Source: Bacteroides intestinalis DSM 17393 (GTDB taxonomy: Bacteria > Bacteroidota > Bacteroidia > Bacteroidales > Bacteroidaceae). Taken from it: 64,000 nt of DNA. Each line of letters opens with the position of its first letter. Position 1 is the stretch's first letter. The stretch is from NCBI RefSeq assembly GCF_000172175.1, contig NZ_ABJL02000007.1:1302001-1366000 (forward strand). Direction: 5' to 3'. The notes under the pieces are model-generated. The model ran no database searches, was not told the origin of the DNA, and worked only from the letters and a program-made list of their open reading frames with translations. Of the stretch, positions 1 to 8,787 are shown piece after piece. The translations under genes were made by a program, and so were the position numbers.

Positions 1-906
1 GGCGGTGAAATATCCCGGTTCGCTGATGGCAAGCAGATGAGAGAAAATTTCATCATCAGAGGCTGTAGTAGCGGGTATGGAGCTGATAGGAGTACCCCAC
101 TGCCACAAAGCGAAAGAATATTCCAATACCGAGTAATCGTAAATTTCTTCAATCGGTGCACGGAATGAATAATTCTTTTCAGTACAATACTTTTCAAAAC
201 GGGGAAGTAAAGTTGCTTTCCGTTTCAATGCTTCCAATTGGAAATCTTCAATTATCTTGCGGTTTTCCGGTGTTGAAACTTTATGCAGGAAAGGCTCATG
301 GCGTCCATCTTCTACTCCATAACAAAGCGGAGCTACGTAAGGAACGGAAATATCTACATCATCCGGATAGAAAGTGCGGTAAAGAAGGGTAGTCTGTCCT
401 CCTTTGCTGATGCCGGTGGCGATCCATTTGCCCGGATAGATGTTTTTGAATGCGGTGGTGATGGCATGTAAGTCGTCTGCAGAGTTCTCGGCTGTCAGAT
501 ATTGCCAGTCTTTGGGTTCAGGGGTAGACTCAAGGAAGTATCGGTATTCCACGAATATCATGTTGGCATTGAGAAGTTTTGAAAGCTCTTCACGATATTG
601 GGAACGGAGTGCGTAAGCGGCGCCATAGCCTTCGGTAACGATCACTGTGGGGCGATCGAAGCCGACATGAGAAACGATAACGCGTTGGCGAAAGCTGCCT
701 TTCTCCGGATGGCAGTGATCCAGCGGCTGGGTAAAATAGGTTACGTATTTTTCTGAAAACTCAGAAGTTTCCAGTGGGCGGATTTCTTTAATGGCGGAAA
801 TCGCGCTGATTTTTTGCTCCAGAACGGTCTGTGCGAAAGAAGAGACTGATGCTGACAGCAAAGCAAACAGCAAGAGTGCTGCATAGCGAATGTGCATGTG
901 CTTCAT
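1..906 (-). CDS. Secreted serine peptidase, S37/S28-like (3' end cut by window edge)
   Basis: Partial gene: 302 codons are present and the C-terminus lies outside the window. The protein opens with a Sec-type signal peptide (a hydrophobic stretch around residues 8-24 ending SSFAQ), so it should be exported. An alpha/beta-hydrolase nucleophile elbow, GISKGG, puts the likely catalytic Ser near residue 167. The segments HVGFDRPTVIVTEGY and FVEYRYF before it resemble the Streptomyces-type prolyl tripeptidyl aminopeptidase family (S37), which in Bacteroides is often labelled an S28-family protease. The catalytic Asp and His cannot be checked here. A TACCTTTG box lies 44 bp upstream, so it probably has its own promoter rather than reading through from glnN, 199 bp upstream. 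The family assignment is fairly good; the substrate is unknown. Confidence 0.75.
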   Translation of the reverse strand, partial: MKHMHIRYAALLLFALLSASVSSFAQTVLEQKISAISAIKEIRPLETSEFSEKYVTYFTQPLDHCHPEKGSFRQRVIVSHVGFDRPTVIVTEGYGAAYALRSQYREELSKLLNANMIFVEYRYFLESTPEPKDWQYLTAENSADDLHAITTAFKNIYPGKWIATGISKGGQTTLLYRTFYPDDVDISVPYVAPLCYGVEDGRHEPFLHKVSTPENRKIIEDFQLEALKRKATLLPRFEKYCTEKNYSFRAPIEEIYDYSVLEYSFALWQWGTPISSIPATTASDDEIFSHLLAISEPGYFTA

Positions 907-949
907 AATGAATTGTTTTTAATTTATCATCTGGTTTTGTAAATATTGA

Positions 950-957
950 CAAAGGTA
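950..957 (-). promoter_or_regulatory. -7 promoter box for the S37-type peptidase gene
   Basis: On the minus strand this reads TACCTTTG, matching the Bacteroidales -7 consensus TAnnTTTG. It lies 44 bp before the ATG at 906. No clear -33 TTTG is visible, which is common in this group. Confidence 0.55.
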
Positions 958-1105
958 CGAAAAAGTGATATGCTGGAAAATAAATTACGATGATATTTTA
1001 GTTTTCAAAAAAAGAGAGAGAACTACCTCCCGGCACCTCTCCCCCTGCAAACTTAAAACAACCAACAAAAGAAATAGAATGATTTATAAATCATAATCTC
1101 AAAAC

Positions 1106-3295
1106 TTATCTTATAAACAAGAGTTCCCTGTATTTTGGCAGCGTCCACATCTGGTTGTCGACAATCAGTTCCAGCTTGTCGATATGATAACGGATCTCCT
1201 CCATTGCCGGTACGATGGTGTCGTGGTAGGCAATGGCTTTCTCGCGTTCACTTTCGATCTTGTTGGCCACTTTGCGGGCTTCGATCATGGCATCTACATG
1301 CTCTTTGATGAAGGCGGTGCGGTCGGCAATCTCTTCGATGAGTTCCAGGTTCTTGGCAGACAGTTTTGCAGCTTTGTCGCCGGGGAACAAGTCCTTCATC
1401 TTGTAAACGTTATCAATGAGATCCGTTTGATACTGCGTGGCTACCGGGATGATATGGTTCATGGCCAAATCACCTAATACACGAGCTTCAATTTGGATTT
1501 TCTTAGTGTAAGTTTCCCATTTCACTTCGTTGCGGGCTTCCAGTTCTTTCTGAGTCAGTACACCGGTATTTTCGAACATGCGGATACTTTCTGGCTTCAG
1601 ATAGCTGTCGAAGATGAGAGGCACACTGGTTTCGCAATCCAGACCGCGTTTCTGGGCCTCTTCTTTCCATTCATCGCTGTAGCCGTTGCCATCAAAATGG
1701 ATGGGCTTACAAATCTTGATGTATTTGCGGATAACCTCAAGGATAGCCGAAATCTTCGGTTCACCCCTTTCGATGAGCTCGTCTACATCTTTTTTGAATT
1801 CTACTAGTTGCTCGGCTACGGCGGCGTTCAGGGCAATCATGGCGCAGGCACAGTTTGCTTCCGAACCTACGGCGCGGAACTCAAAACGGTTTCCGGTGAA
1901 GGCGAACGGACTGGTGCGGTTACGGTCGGTATTGTCAATCAACAATTCCGGAATCTGCGGAATATCCAGTTTCATGCCTTGCTTGCCGCTAAGGCTTACG
2001 AGATCATCCTTTGTACTCTCTTCAATGTGTTCCAATACCTGTGACAACTGTTTGCCTAGGAAGCTGGAAATGATTGCGGGAGGCGCTTCGTTGGCACCCA
2101 GACGGTGTGCGTTGGTGGCGCTGGAAATAGCGGCCTTCAACAATCCATTGTGCTTGTAGACTGCCATTAGGGTGTTCACTACGAAAGTGATGAAACGCAG
2201 GTTCTCTTCGGGTAGTTTACCCGGTCCCATCAGTCCGATGCCTGTATCTGTACCCAATGACCAGTTGTTGTGCTTACCGCTACCGTTGACGCCTTTGAAA
2301 GGTTTTTCGTGCAGCAGTACACGGAAGCCGTGGTTGCGGGCTACTTTACGCATCAGCGCCATGACGAGCATGTTATGGTCTACAGCCAGGTTACATTCTT
2401 CGAAGATGGGGGCCAGCTCGAACTGGTTGGGGGCTACTTCATTGTGACGGGTTTTGACGGGGATACCGAGCTTCAATGCTTCAATTTCCAATTCCTTCAT
2501 GAAAGCTGCCACGCGGGTAGGGATGGCACCGAAATAGTGGTCTTCCAACTGTTGGTTCTTGGCACTGTCGTGTCCCATCAGCGTGCGGCCTGTCATCAGC
2601 AGGTCAGGACGGGCGGCATACAGACCTTCGTCGATCAGGAAATATTCCTGTTCCCAACCCAGGTAGGCAACTACCTTCTTCACTTCCGGATTGAAGTAAC
2701 GGCATACGTCTACGGCAGCTTTGTCTACGGCACGCAGGGCTTTCAGCAACGGAGCTTTGTAGTCCAGTGACTCACCGGTGTATGCAATGAAAATGGTCGG
2801 GATGCAGAGCGTATCATCGACGATGAAAGCCGGGGAAGAGGGATCCCATGCACTGTAACCGCGTGCCTCGAACGTATTGCGGATGCCACCGTTAGGGAAG
2901 CTGGATGCATCCGGTTCCTGCTGAACGAGCAGTTTGCCTGTGAATTCTTCCATTACACCGCCTTTGCCGTCATGCTCGATGAAAGCGTCATGCTTCTCGG
3001 CTGTACCTTCAGTCAACGGGTGGAACCAGTGGGTATAGTGGGTAACACCCATTTCGAGTGCCCATTTCTTCATACCGGCTGCCACTTCATCAGCAATGCT
3101 GCGATCCAGCGGAGCACCATTGTCGATCACGTCAATCAGTTTGGCATATACCTTACTCGGCAGATACCTGAACATCTTTTCCTTGTTGAACACATACTTG
3201 GCATAATATTCCGACGGACGTTCCGCAGGGGCTGCCACTGCAACGGGTTTCTTTTTAAACGCCGTTTCTACTACTCTGAATCTCAATTTAGACAT
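1106..3295 (-). CDS. glnN: Glutamine synthetase, type III
   Basis: Makes glutamine from glutamate, ammonia and ATP in the cytoplasm. At 729 residues it has the GSIII size, well above the roughly 450-470 of GSI. GSIII landmarks are visible: THWFHPLTE (88-96), GWEQEYFLID (213-222), RHNEVAPNQFELAP (283-296) and the nucleotide-site segment NGSGKHNNWS (337-346). It lies 55 bp downstream of the ammonium transporter gene on the same strand, so the two are probably co-transcribed, with GlnK encoded just upstream. This pairs uptake, sensing and assimilation. The ATG at 3295 was chosen because MSKLRFRVVE is the family's usual opening. Nothing looks broken. Confidence 0.96.
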   Translation of the reverse strand: MSKLRFRVVETAFKKKPVAVAAPAERPSEYYAKYVFNKEKMFRYLPSKVYAKLIDVIDNGAPLDRSIADEVAAGMKKWALEMGVTHYTHWFHPLTEGTAEKHDAFIEHDGKGGVMEEFTGKLLVQQEPDASSFPNGGIRNTFEARGYSAWDPSSPAFIVDDTLCIPTIFIAYTGESLDYKAPLLKALRAVDKAAVDVCRYFNPEVKKVVAYLGWEQEYFLIDEGLYAARPDLLMTGRTLMGHDSAKNQQLEDHYFGAIPTRVAAFMKELEIEALKLGIPVKTRHNEVAPNQFELAPIFEECNLAVDHNMLVMALMRKVARNHGFRVLLHEKPFKGVNGSGKHNNWSLGTDTGIGLMGPGKLPEENLRFITFVVNTLMAVYKHNGLLKAAISSATNAHRLGANEAPPAIISSFLGKQLSQVLEHIEESTKDDLVSLSGKQGMKLDIPQIPELLIDNTDRNRTSPFAFTGNRFEFRAVGSEANCACAMIALNAAVAEQLVEFKKDVDELIERGEPKISAILEVIRKYIKICKPIHFDGNGYSDEWKEEAQKRGLDCETSVPLIFDSYLKPESIRMFENTGVLTQKELEARNEVKWETYTKKIQIEARVLGDLAMNHIIPVATQYQTDLIDNVYKMKDLFPGDKAAKLSAKNLELIEEIADRTAFIKEHVDAMIEARKVANKIESEREKAIAYHDTIVPAMEEIRYHIDKLELIVDNQMWTLPKYRELLFIR

Positions 3296-3350
3296 ACCTT
3301 GTAATTGTTGGTTTATAAAAACTATTTGTTAGAGTAAAAAAACTTTTTTC

Positions 3351-4790
3351 TTATCCGTTATAAGCTGATTCACCATGCTCGTAGATGTCGAGCCCTTCTT
3401 CTTCAACACGTTTGGAAACGCGGAGACCGTGTATCTTATCAAGTCCTTTGAAGATGAGGAATCCCATGCCGGCTGCCCATGCACCTACTACGAGGGCGCC
3501 GAATACTTGTGCTCCGAGGAATCCCCAGCCTGCACCGTAAAAGAGTCCTTCGCTGGTAGACAAGAAACCAGTGAGAATAGTACCCGTGAAACCGCAGACA
3601 CCGTGTACGGAACTTGCGCCAACGGGATCGTCAATCTTCAGCACTTTATCGATGAACTCTACCGAGAATATCATCAGGATACCACAGATTGTACCGATGA
3701 TGACAGCACCCAGCGGAGAAACCATATCACAGCCTGCCGTGATACCTACCAAACCTGCCAGGATACCATTCAGAGTCAGGGATAAAGATGGTTTGCTGAA
3801 TTTTAACCAACTGACTACCAGTGCGAAGAAGCCTCCGGCACAAGCTGCAAGATTCGTGGTGAGGAAGACGTGTGAGATAGCCATTGCATCGTCCGTAGAG
3901 GCTGCTGCCAACTGTGAACCGGGGTTAAATCCGAACCAGCCGAACCATAAAATGAATACACCCAGCGCCGCTATGGTGAGGTTGTGTCCCGGAATAGCTC
4001 TGGATTTACCATCTTTACCGTATTTACCGATACGTGGGCCGAGGATGGCTGCGCCTACCAGCGCAATCCAGCCACCGACGGAGTGGACAATGGTGGAACC
4101 TGCGAAGTCGTGGAACGTGGTTCCGAACAGATTCATCATGAACGAATCTTCTTCGCCGTTCATCAACCAGCCGCCGCCCCAGGTCCAGTGACCGGAAATC
4201 GGATAGATCAGTACGCTGATGAAGATGGTGTAAATCAAATACATGGAGAATTTGGTACGTTCGGCCATGGCTCCTGATACGATGGTGGCTGCTGTGGCAC
4301 AGAATACAGTCTGGAATACCAGGAAACCTTCTGTTGGCAATCCTCCTCCATCATAGAACGAGAGATCGAAGAAGTGAGGCATTCCTACGAAACCACCTAC
4401 ACCGAACATCAGTCCGAAACCGATGAACCAATAGAGCAGGCTGCCGAACATGAAATCCACGAAGTTCTTCATCAGGATGTTGGCAGTGTTCTTGACTCGG
4501 GTGAAACCGGCTTCTACCAGCGCAAAGCCCGGTTGCATGAAAAATACCAGCATAGCGGCGAGTAACATCCATACAGTGTTGAGTCCGTTTACTAATTCTC
4601 CTACGGTGTCAGGGGCTGATGATTCTACAGTAGTATCTTCTAATGTAGCTATAACAGCGGTCGTTGTAGCCGATATACTATCCGTTGCTACGGAAGTTTG
4701 TGCAAAAGTTTCTGTTGTTGTGCAGAGTGCCATAAGGACAGCAGTAGCTATCCACAGCCTGGCAATGCTGCGTTTACTATATTTATCCAT
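3351..4790 (-). CDS. amt: Ammonium transporter (Amt/MEP/Rh) with signal peptide
   Basis: Inner-membrane channel for ammonium/ammonia, 479 residues. Residues 1-30 look like a cleavable signal peptide ending FAQ. A Ser/Thr/Ala-rich linker (about 31-62) then precedes the hydrophobic Amt core. The two pore histidines of the family are at His236 (in STIVHSVGG) and His396 (in ASSVHGVCG). FAGST and the Trp/Phe-rich helix LWFGWFGFNPG (about 281-291) are also typical. The gene follows glnK by 105 bp and precedes glnN by 55 bp. GlnK trimers are known to plug Amt trimers, and this linkage supports that partnership here. The N-terminal linker is longer than in E. coli AmtB. Confidence 0.95.
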   Translation of the reverse strand: MDKYSKRSIARLWIATAVLMALCTTTETFAQTSVATDSISATTTAVIATLEDTTVESSAPDTVGELVNGLNTVWMLLAAMLVFFMQPGFALVEAGFTRVKNTANILMKNFVDFMFGSLLYWFIGFGLMFGVGGFVGMPHFFDLSFYDGGGLPTEGFLVFQTVFCATAATIVSGAMAERTKFSMYLIYTIFISVLIYPISGHWTWGGGWLMNGEEDSFMMNLFGTTFHDFAGSTIVHSVGGWIALVGAAILGPRIGKYGKDGKSRAIPGHNLTIAALGVFILWFGWFGFNPGSQLAAASTDDAMAISHVFLTTNLAACAGGFFALVVSWLKFSKPSLSLTLNGILAGLVGITAGCDMVSPLGAVIIGTICGILMIFSVEFIDKVLKIDDPVGASSVHGVCGFTGTILTGFLSTSEGLFYGAGWGFLGAQVFGALVVGAWAAGMGFLIFKGLDKIHGLRVSKRVEEEGLDIYEHGESAYNG

Positions 4791-4895
4791 AAAATCTTTT
4801 TGCTTTTAGTTGTACTTGTATTCTTTGTTTTGTTAAGTAGCTCTTACAGCTCTCTGGAGGGTGCTCTTAACTGTTGCGGTTTGATGCTGCCTGGA

Positions 4896-5252
4896 CTATC
4901 TTTCCTGTTCGGCATTGTAGAGGGCGATGTCGCCACGTTCGGCGGTGCGGATGCGGATAGCGTCTTCTATGGGGATAACGAAGATACGTCCGTCACCGAT
5001 TTCTCCGGTTTGTGCAGACCTGATGATGGCCTGCACGGTCTTTTCGGCATTCTTGTCGCGTACCACGATAGAAATCAGGATACGCTCAATGGAACTGGTG
5101 TCGTACATTACACCGCGGTAGATGCGTGCCTGACGGGATTTTCCTATCCCCCGGACGTCGTAGTAGGAGAACCATTCGATGTCCGCTTCGAGCAATGCGT
5201 CCTTTACATCCTCGAATTTTGTCTTGCGGATAATTGCTTCAATCTTTTTCAT
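4896..5252 (-). CDS. glnK: PII nitrogen regulatory protein
   Basis: A 118-residue PII signal protein that reports 2-oxoglutarate, ATP and ADP status and gates the neighbouring Amt. It opens MKKIEAIIR as PII proteins do. The T-loop spans roughly 36-54 and Tyr50 (in RGVMYDT) aligns with the uridylylated Tyr51 of enteric PII. The B-loop TGEIGDGRIFV and the C-loop IRTAERGD are recognisable. The T-loop sequence differs strongly from the enteric one, so modification of Tyr50 is not assured. The gene sits between the outer-membrane barrel gene and amt; linkage to amt is the usual reason to call it GlnK rather than GlnB. Confidence 0.93.
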   Translation of the reverse strand: MKKIEAIIRKTKFEDVKDALLEADIEWFSYYDVRGIGKSRQARIYRGVMYDTSSIERILISIVVRDKNAEKTVQAIIRSAQTGEIGDGRIFVIPIEDAIRIRTAERGDIALYNAEQER

Positions 5253-5360
5253 ACCTTAATTAATTTACGATTTAACTTTTTCAGTTTACGAGTTGACAAG
5301 TGTCTTTCGGTGTGCCCGTTTTTTATCCTTGTCTCCTCGTTCCCTATTCTTAATCCTCTC

Positions 5361-6080
5361 TCAAAAACTGACTCCGAATACGAAGTATGCACCCTGCGTG
5401 TGTGGATTGAACGTCACTTGTGCAAAGGTGGGCAGCGAAAAAGAATTTGTGAATTTGATTTCTTTTTCTGCTTTCAGTGTGAGGTTGGTTACGTTAAACT
5501 TGTTGGCATACGCACCTTCCCATGGGGTAAGACCGACTTCTGCCGACCAGTCCAGGCCACCGAGTTTAAAAGGTGCGCTGATGCCTACATACGTGGAATA
5601 AGCTCTGTCACCGTTCTCCTTCGTATAATCATCTCCGGCAAAGTAAGTGTTCCAACTCAGTGCCAGCGGACCAAAATCATATCCCAGAGTGGCTTCGAAG
5701 ATGTGTATCGTGCTATGTGCGCCATACTTGAAGTAATCTCCCGTATATCCGCCATCCTCTTTGTGATAGGAGAACCAGTAATCTGTAACGGATACGTTGA
5801 AACCGCCTGTATTGTAACCCAGTGTGAGGTCAATTTCCCTAGCATCTTCCTTGTCGATGCCTACCGAACCCCAGGCAGCCAGTGATAAACCTTTGTAGCT
5901 GACTCCCATGCTGGGTTGGATACTTACACCACCGCAGTCTGTTCCACGCCAGATGTAGTTGCTTACAAAATCTGCACCGACTGAGGCTTCCACTTTATCC
6001 TGTGCCTTTGCCGTGAAAGGCATTGTTGCTGATAATAGCGCGATGGCTATCATTCGGAATTTTACGCTTTTCATTTTCAT
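5361..6080 (-). CDS. Predicted outer-membrane beta-barrel protein of the ammonium operon
   Basis: A 239-residue protein with a clear signal peptide (about 1-27, ending TAKAQ). The mature part is rich in alternating hydrophobic/aromatic strands (VGADFVSNYIWRG, GLSLAAWGSVG) and ends in Phe (AYFVFGVSF), as expected of an outer-membrane barrel recognised by BAM. The SNYIWRG start resembles small putative porins of the TorF type. It is first in the run barrel - glnK - amt - glnN (108 bp to glnK), so a role as the outer-membrane entry route for ammonium or small nitrogen compounds is a reasonable inference, not shown by sequence. Confidence 0.7.
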   Translation of the reverse strand: MKMKSVKFRMIAIALLSATMPFTAKAQDKVEASVGADFVSNYIWRGTDCGGVSIQPSMGVSYKGLSLAAWGSVGIDKEDAREIDLTLGYNTGGFNVSVTDYWFSYHKEDGGYTGDYFKYGAHSTIHIFEATLGYDFGPLALSWNTYFAGDDYTKENGDRAYSTYVGISAPFKLGGLDWSAEVGLTPWEGAYANKFNVTNLTLKAEKEIKFTNSFSLPTFAQVTFNPHTQGAYFVFGVSF

Positions 6081-6168
6081 ACCTATTTTACCTTTTAAGT
6101 TTAGACAAATTGCGGATGATCAGTCCGGTGAAACTATAGTTTTATTTTAGTTGTTATCTTTTTCATTT

Positions 6169-7401
6169 TCATGCCAGCCATTTTCTGATTCGCCTCATGG
6201 CTTCCACACAATCCTCGTGATTCCCGAAAGCGGTCAGGCGGATGTAGCCTTCTCCGCTGGGGCCGAAACCTACACCGGGTGTTCCTACTACATTGGCTTC
6301 GTATAACATCTGTTCGAAAAAGCGCCAGGAACCGATGCCATTCGGTGCTTTCAGCCAGATGTAAGGAGCGTTCACGCCGCCGTACACTTTCAGTCCGGCT
6401 GCTTCCAGACCCTCTTTCATGGTTCGTGCGTTGTTCATATAGTAGTCGATGTTTTCCTTTATCTGCTGCTTGCCTGCCGGGGTGTAGATGGCTTCGGCAG
6501 CCCGTTGGGTGATGTAACTGGTACCATTAAATTTGGTACATTGACGGCGGTTCCAGAGACGGTTCAGTGGAATGCGTTCACCGGTCAGGGTGGCGGCTGT
6601 CAGCTCTTTCGGAACTACGGTGTATCCGCAACGGACTCCGGTGAATCCGGCTGTCTTCGAGAAGCTGCGGAACTCTATGGCACATTTCTTGGCGCCTTTT
6701 ATTTCGTAAATGGAGTGGGGGACGTCTTCTTCCTGTATAAACGCCTCATAAGCGGCATCGAATAGAATCAGTGTGTCGTTGGCAAGTGCGTAGTCCACCC
6801 ATTTTTTCAGTTGCGACTTGGTTAGCGTTGTTCCCGTCGGATTGTTCGGGTAGCAAAGGTAAACGATGTCAATCCGCTTGTCAGGTATCTCAGGAACGAA
6901 GTTGTTTTCGGCGGTACAGGGCATATAGGTCACATTGCTCCATTTGCCGTCTTCTTCCAATACTCCGGCACGACCACACATTACGTTGCTGTCTATATAT
7001 ACCGGGTAGATGGGGTCTGTCACTCCCACGCTGTTATCGTGGCGGAGGATATCGCCTATGTTACCCGTATCGCTTTTGGCTCCATCGTTTACGAATACTT
7101 CCGTAGGGCTAAAATGAATACCTCTCGGAGCATAATCATGTTTGATGATCGCTTCAATCAAAAAGTCATATCCCTGTTCGGGACCGTATCCGTGGAAGGT
7201 ACTGGCATTTGTCATCTCATCCACTGCCCTGTGCATCGCCTCGATGCAAGCCGGTGGCAGTGGCCGGGTAACGTCTCCGATACCCAGGCGGATGACCTCT
7301 TGTTTAGGGTGCGTTATCCTGAAAGTATTCACCTTTTTAGCTATGTCTGAAAATAAGTAACTTCCCGGTAGTTTCAAAAAATGTTCGTTTACTAATGCCA
7401 T
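6169..7401 (-). CDS. dapL: LL-diaminopimelate aminotransferase
   Basis: A PLP fold-type I aminotransferase of 410 residues that converts tetrahydrodipicolinate straight to LL-diaminopimelate, bypassing the acylated route to lysine and peptidoglycan. The PLP lysine is Lys249 in SFSKTAGFTG. YPNNPTG (about 184-190), DAAYEAFI and the C-terminal GFGPSGEGYIRLTAFG agree with DapL rather than a generic aspartate aminotransferase. It follows dapF, the next enzyme of the same route, on the same strand with an 83-bp spacer that holds a palindromic repeat element (7429-7506). Confidence 0.95.
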   Translation of the reverse strand: MALVNEHFLKLPGSYLFSDIAKKVNTFRITHPKQEVIRLGIGDVTRPLPPACIEAMHRAVDEMTNASTFHGYGPEQGYDFLIEAIIKHDYAPRGIHFSPTEVFVNDGAKSDTGNIGDILRHDNSVGVTDPIYPVYIDSNVMCGRAGVLEEDGKWSNVTYMPCTAENNFVPEIPDKRIDIVYLCYPNNPTGTTLTKSQLKKWVDYALANDTLILFDAAYEAFIQEEDVPHSIYEIKGAKKCAIEFRSFSKTAGFTGVRCGYTVVPKELTAATLTGERIPLNRLWNRRQCTKFNGTSYITQRAAEAIYTPAGKQQIKENIDYYMNNARTMKEGLEAAGLKVYGGVNAPYIWLKAPNGIGSWRFFEQMLYEANVVGTPGVGFGPSGEGYIRLTAFGNHEDCVEAMRRIRKWLA

Positions 7402-7428
7402 ACTTTCTTGTTGTTTTAAGTGCGTTAT

Positions 7429-7506
7429 TTAATTATGAATTATAAATTATGAGTTATGAATGGGCTGCGCTGTTGGGGGGCTATTCATAATTCATCATTT
7501 ATAATT
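7429..7506. repeat. Palindromic iterated element with GCGCAGC core (7-bp units), overlapping dapF 3' end
   Basis: Left arm: 7-bp units of the type ATTATGA/ATTATAA/GTTATGA from 7429 to about 7462. The middle GGGCTGCGCTGTTGGGGGG contains, on the other strand, ACAGCGCAGC. Right arm: inverted units to 7506. The right arm is also the end of the dapF reading frame: codons 267-272 (IINDEL) and the stop are encoded by repeat sequence. The AGCGCAGC core recurs at 24349 and 29295, and a shorter AGCGCA at 11057, next to different unit sequences. Confidence 0.75.
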
Positions 7507-8303
7507 ACTTCCCCGTCGAATACCCGGACTGCTCCTCCCGTCATCCATACATGATCCGTTTTTTCGTCCCATTCGATGGTAAGTGAGCCTCCATCCATGA
7601 TGATGTCTGTTTTTCTTCCGGATTTTCCGGTCAGTGCGGCAGCTACTGCGGTGGCACAGGCTCCGGTTCCGCAAGCTTGGGTGATGCCCGAACCTCTTTC
7701 CCAAACTCTCATCCTGATTTTCCCATGCTCCAGCACCTGGGCAAACTCTACATTGATGCGGTCGGGAAACAACGGATGATTTTCCAGTTTCGGACCGATG
7801 CTTTCGAGGTTGATATCTTTAATATCTTCTACAAAGATTACCAGGTGAGGATTTCCCATTGATACGGTGGTTCCGGTGAATTTCTGTCCGTTGGCTTCAA
7901 TGGGTTGTTCTTTCATATCGGCTGGACGTCCCATATCTACGGTTACGGTGTTCACTTTTCCGTCTTCTACATGGAGCTTCAGTATTTTGATGCCCGACAG
8001 GGTGTCGAGAGTAACGGCTGTTTGGGAAGTCAGGCCATATTCATATAAGTATTTGCCGATGCAACGACTGGCGTTGCCGCACATTTTGGCTTCGGAACCA
8101 TCCGCATTGAAGATGCGCATACTGAAATCTGCCTTGTCCGAACTGCCGATGAGTACCAGGCCGTCGCTTCCAATTCCTGTATGCGGGGCGCTCCATTCAA
8201 CCGAAAGTTTTTCAGGGCTTTCGATGGGATATTTCAGGGTGTTTACATAAATGTAATCGTTGCCTGCTCCGTGCATCTTAGTGAATTTTATAACTCTTGT
8301 CAT
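7485..8303 (-). CDS. dapF: Diaminopimelate epimerase
   Basis: Interconverts LL- and meso-diaminopimelate, supplying lysine and peptidoglycan. The protein is 272 residues when started at the ATG at 8303 (MTRVIKFTKMHGAGND), where the family begins. An in-frame ATG 51 bp further upstream adds a charged tail and overlaps the promoter box at 8352, so it was rejected. The two active-site cysteines are Cys75 (MCGNASR) and Cys211 (ACGTGA). The last residues, IINDEL, and the stop lie inside a palindromic repeat element, so the C-terminus seems to have been supplied by it. dapL follows. Confidence 0.95.
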   Translation of the reverse strand: MTRVIKFTKMHGAGNDYIYVNTLKYPIESPEKLSVEWSAPHTGIGSDGLVLIGSSDKADFSMRIFNADGSEAKMCGNASRCIGKYLYEYGLTSQTAVTLDTLSGIKILKLHVEDGKVNTVTVDMGRPADMKEQPIEANGQKFTGTTVSMGNPHLVIFVEDIKDINLESIGPKLENHPLFPDRINVEFAQVLEHGKIRMRVWERGSGITQACGTGACATAVAAALTGKSGRKTDIIMDGGSLTIEWDEKTDHVWMTGGAVRVFDGEVIINDEL

Positions 8304-8351
8304 TTTGTACTCTGTTGGTGGATTAATCTTTCTTTTTGTTTTATCACGATG

Positions 8352-8359
8352 CAAAGGTA
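8352..8359 (-). promoter_or_regulatory. -7 promoter box for dapF-dapL
   Basis: The minus strand reads TACCTTTG, a full match to TAnnTTTG, about 49 bp before the chosen dapF start. It supports the start at 8303, since the longer frame would begin at or before the expected transcription start. Confidence 0.6.
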
Positions 8360-8650
8360 CGACGTTTTGCTAAATTATTTGCAGAATACATATCTTATTT
8401 CTATTATATTTATTCATTCTTTTAATCGCTGCAAATATACGGTATTCAAGTTTCAAATTAAAAGTTTGAGGGGGCATATTTGTATAAATTGTTATTTATG
8501 GAATTATTTCCGCATATTCATTCTATGTAGGTAGTGGCGTAAATACGTGTTTTAAGTGGAAAAATGGAGTTTATGGGGTGAAAATAAAGATTTGTATATG
8601 ACAGAATGAAATTGTTTTCTTCTTTTTGCTGACTAAATGATCTTTTGTAT

Positions 8651-8773
8651 AATGCCGCACCTCAACAAGTCAAATGCCACACTTTAGCTTCTGCGATGCC
8701 ATTCATTTGAGCCATCGAAGTGTGGCGTTTGAATTGTTGAGGTGTGGCATTAGGGAAGTTAAAGTGTGGCATT
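8651..8773. repeat. 22-bp-period palindromic element, copy A1
   Basis: Six 12-bp units at a near-constant pitch. Inverted units AATGCCGCACCT (8651) and AATGCCACACTT (8673), a degenerate unit at 8695, then direct units AAGTGTGGCGTT (8718), AGGTGTGGCATT (8740) and AAGTGTGGCATT (8762). Start-to-start steps are 22, 22, 23, 22, 22. The 10-bp segments between units also pair (CTCAACA with TGTTGAG), making a long imperfect hairpin. It lies just past the stop of the glycerophosphodiesterase gene (8788). The rest of the 8304-8787 spacer holds the dapF promoter and AT-rich DNA in which I see nothing else. Confidence 0.85.
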
Positions 8774-8787
8774 GGTACAGCTTGTAA

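Noticed and set aside
8250..8354. Upstream dapF start at 8354
   Set aside because: It adds an unconserved basic tail and coincides with the -7 promoter box, so it would not be transcribed.
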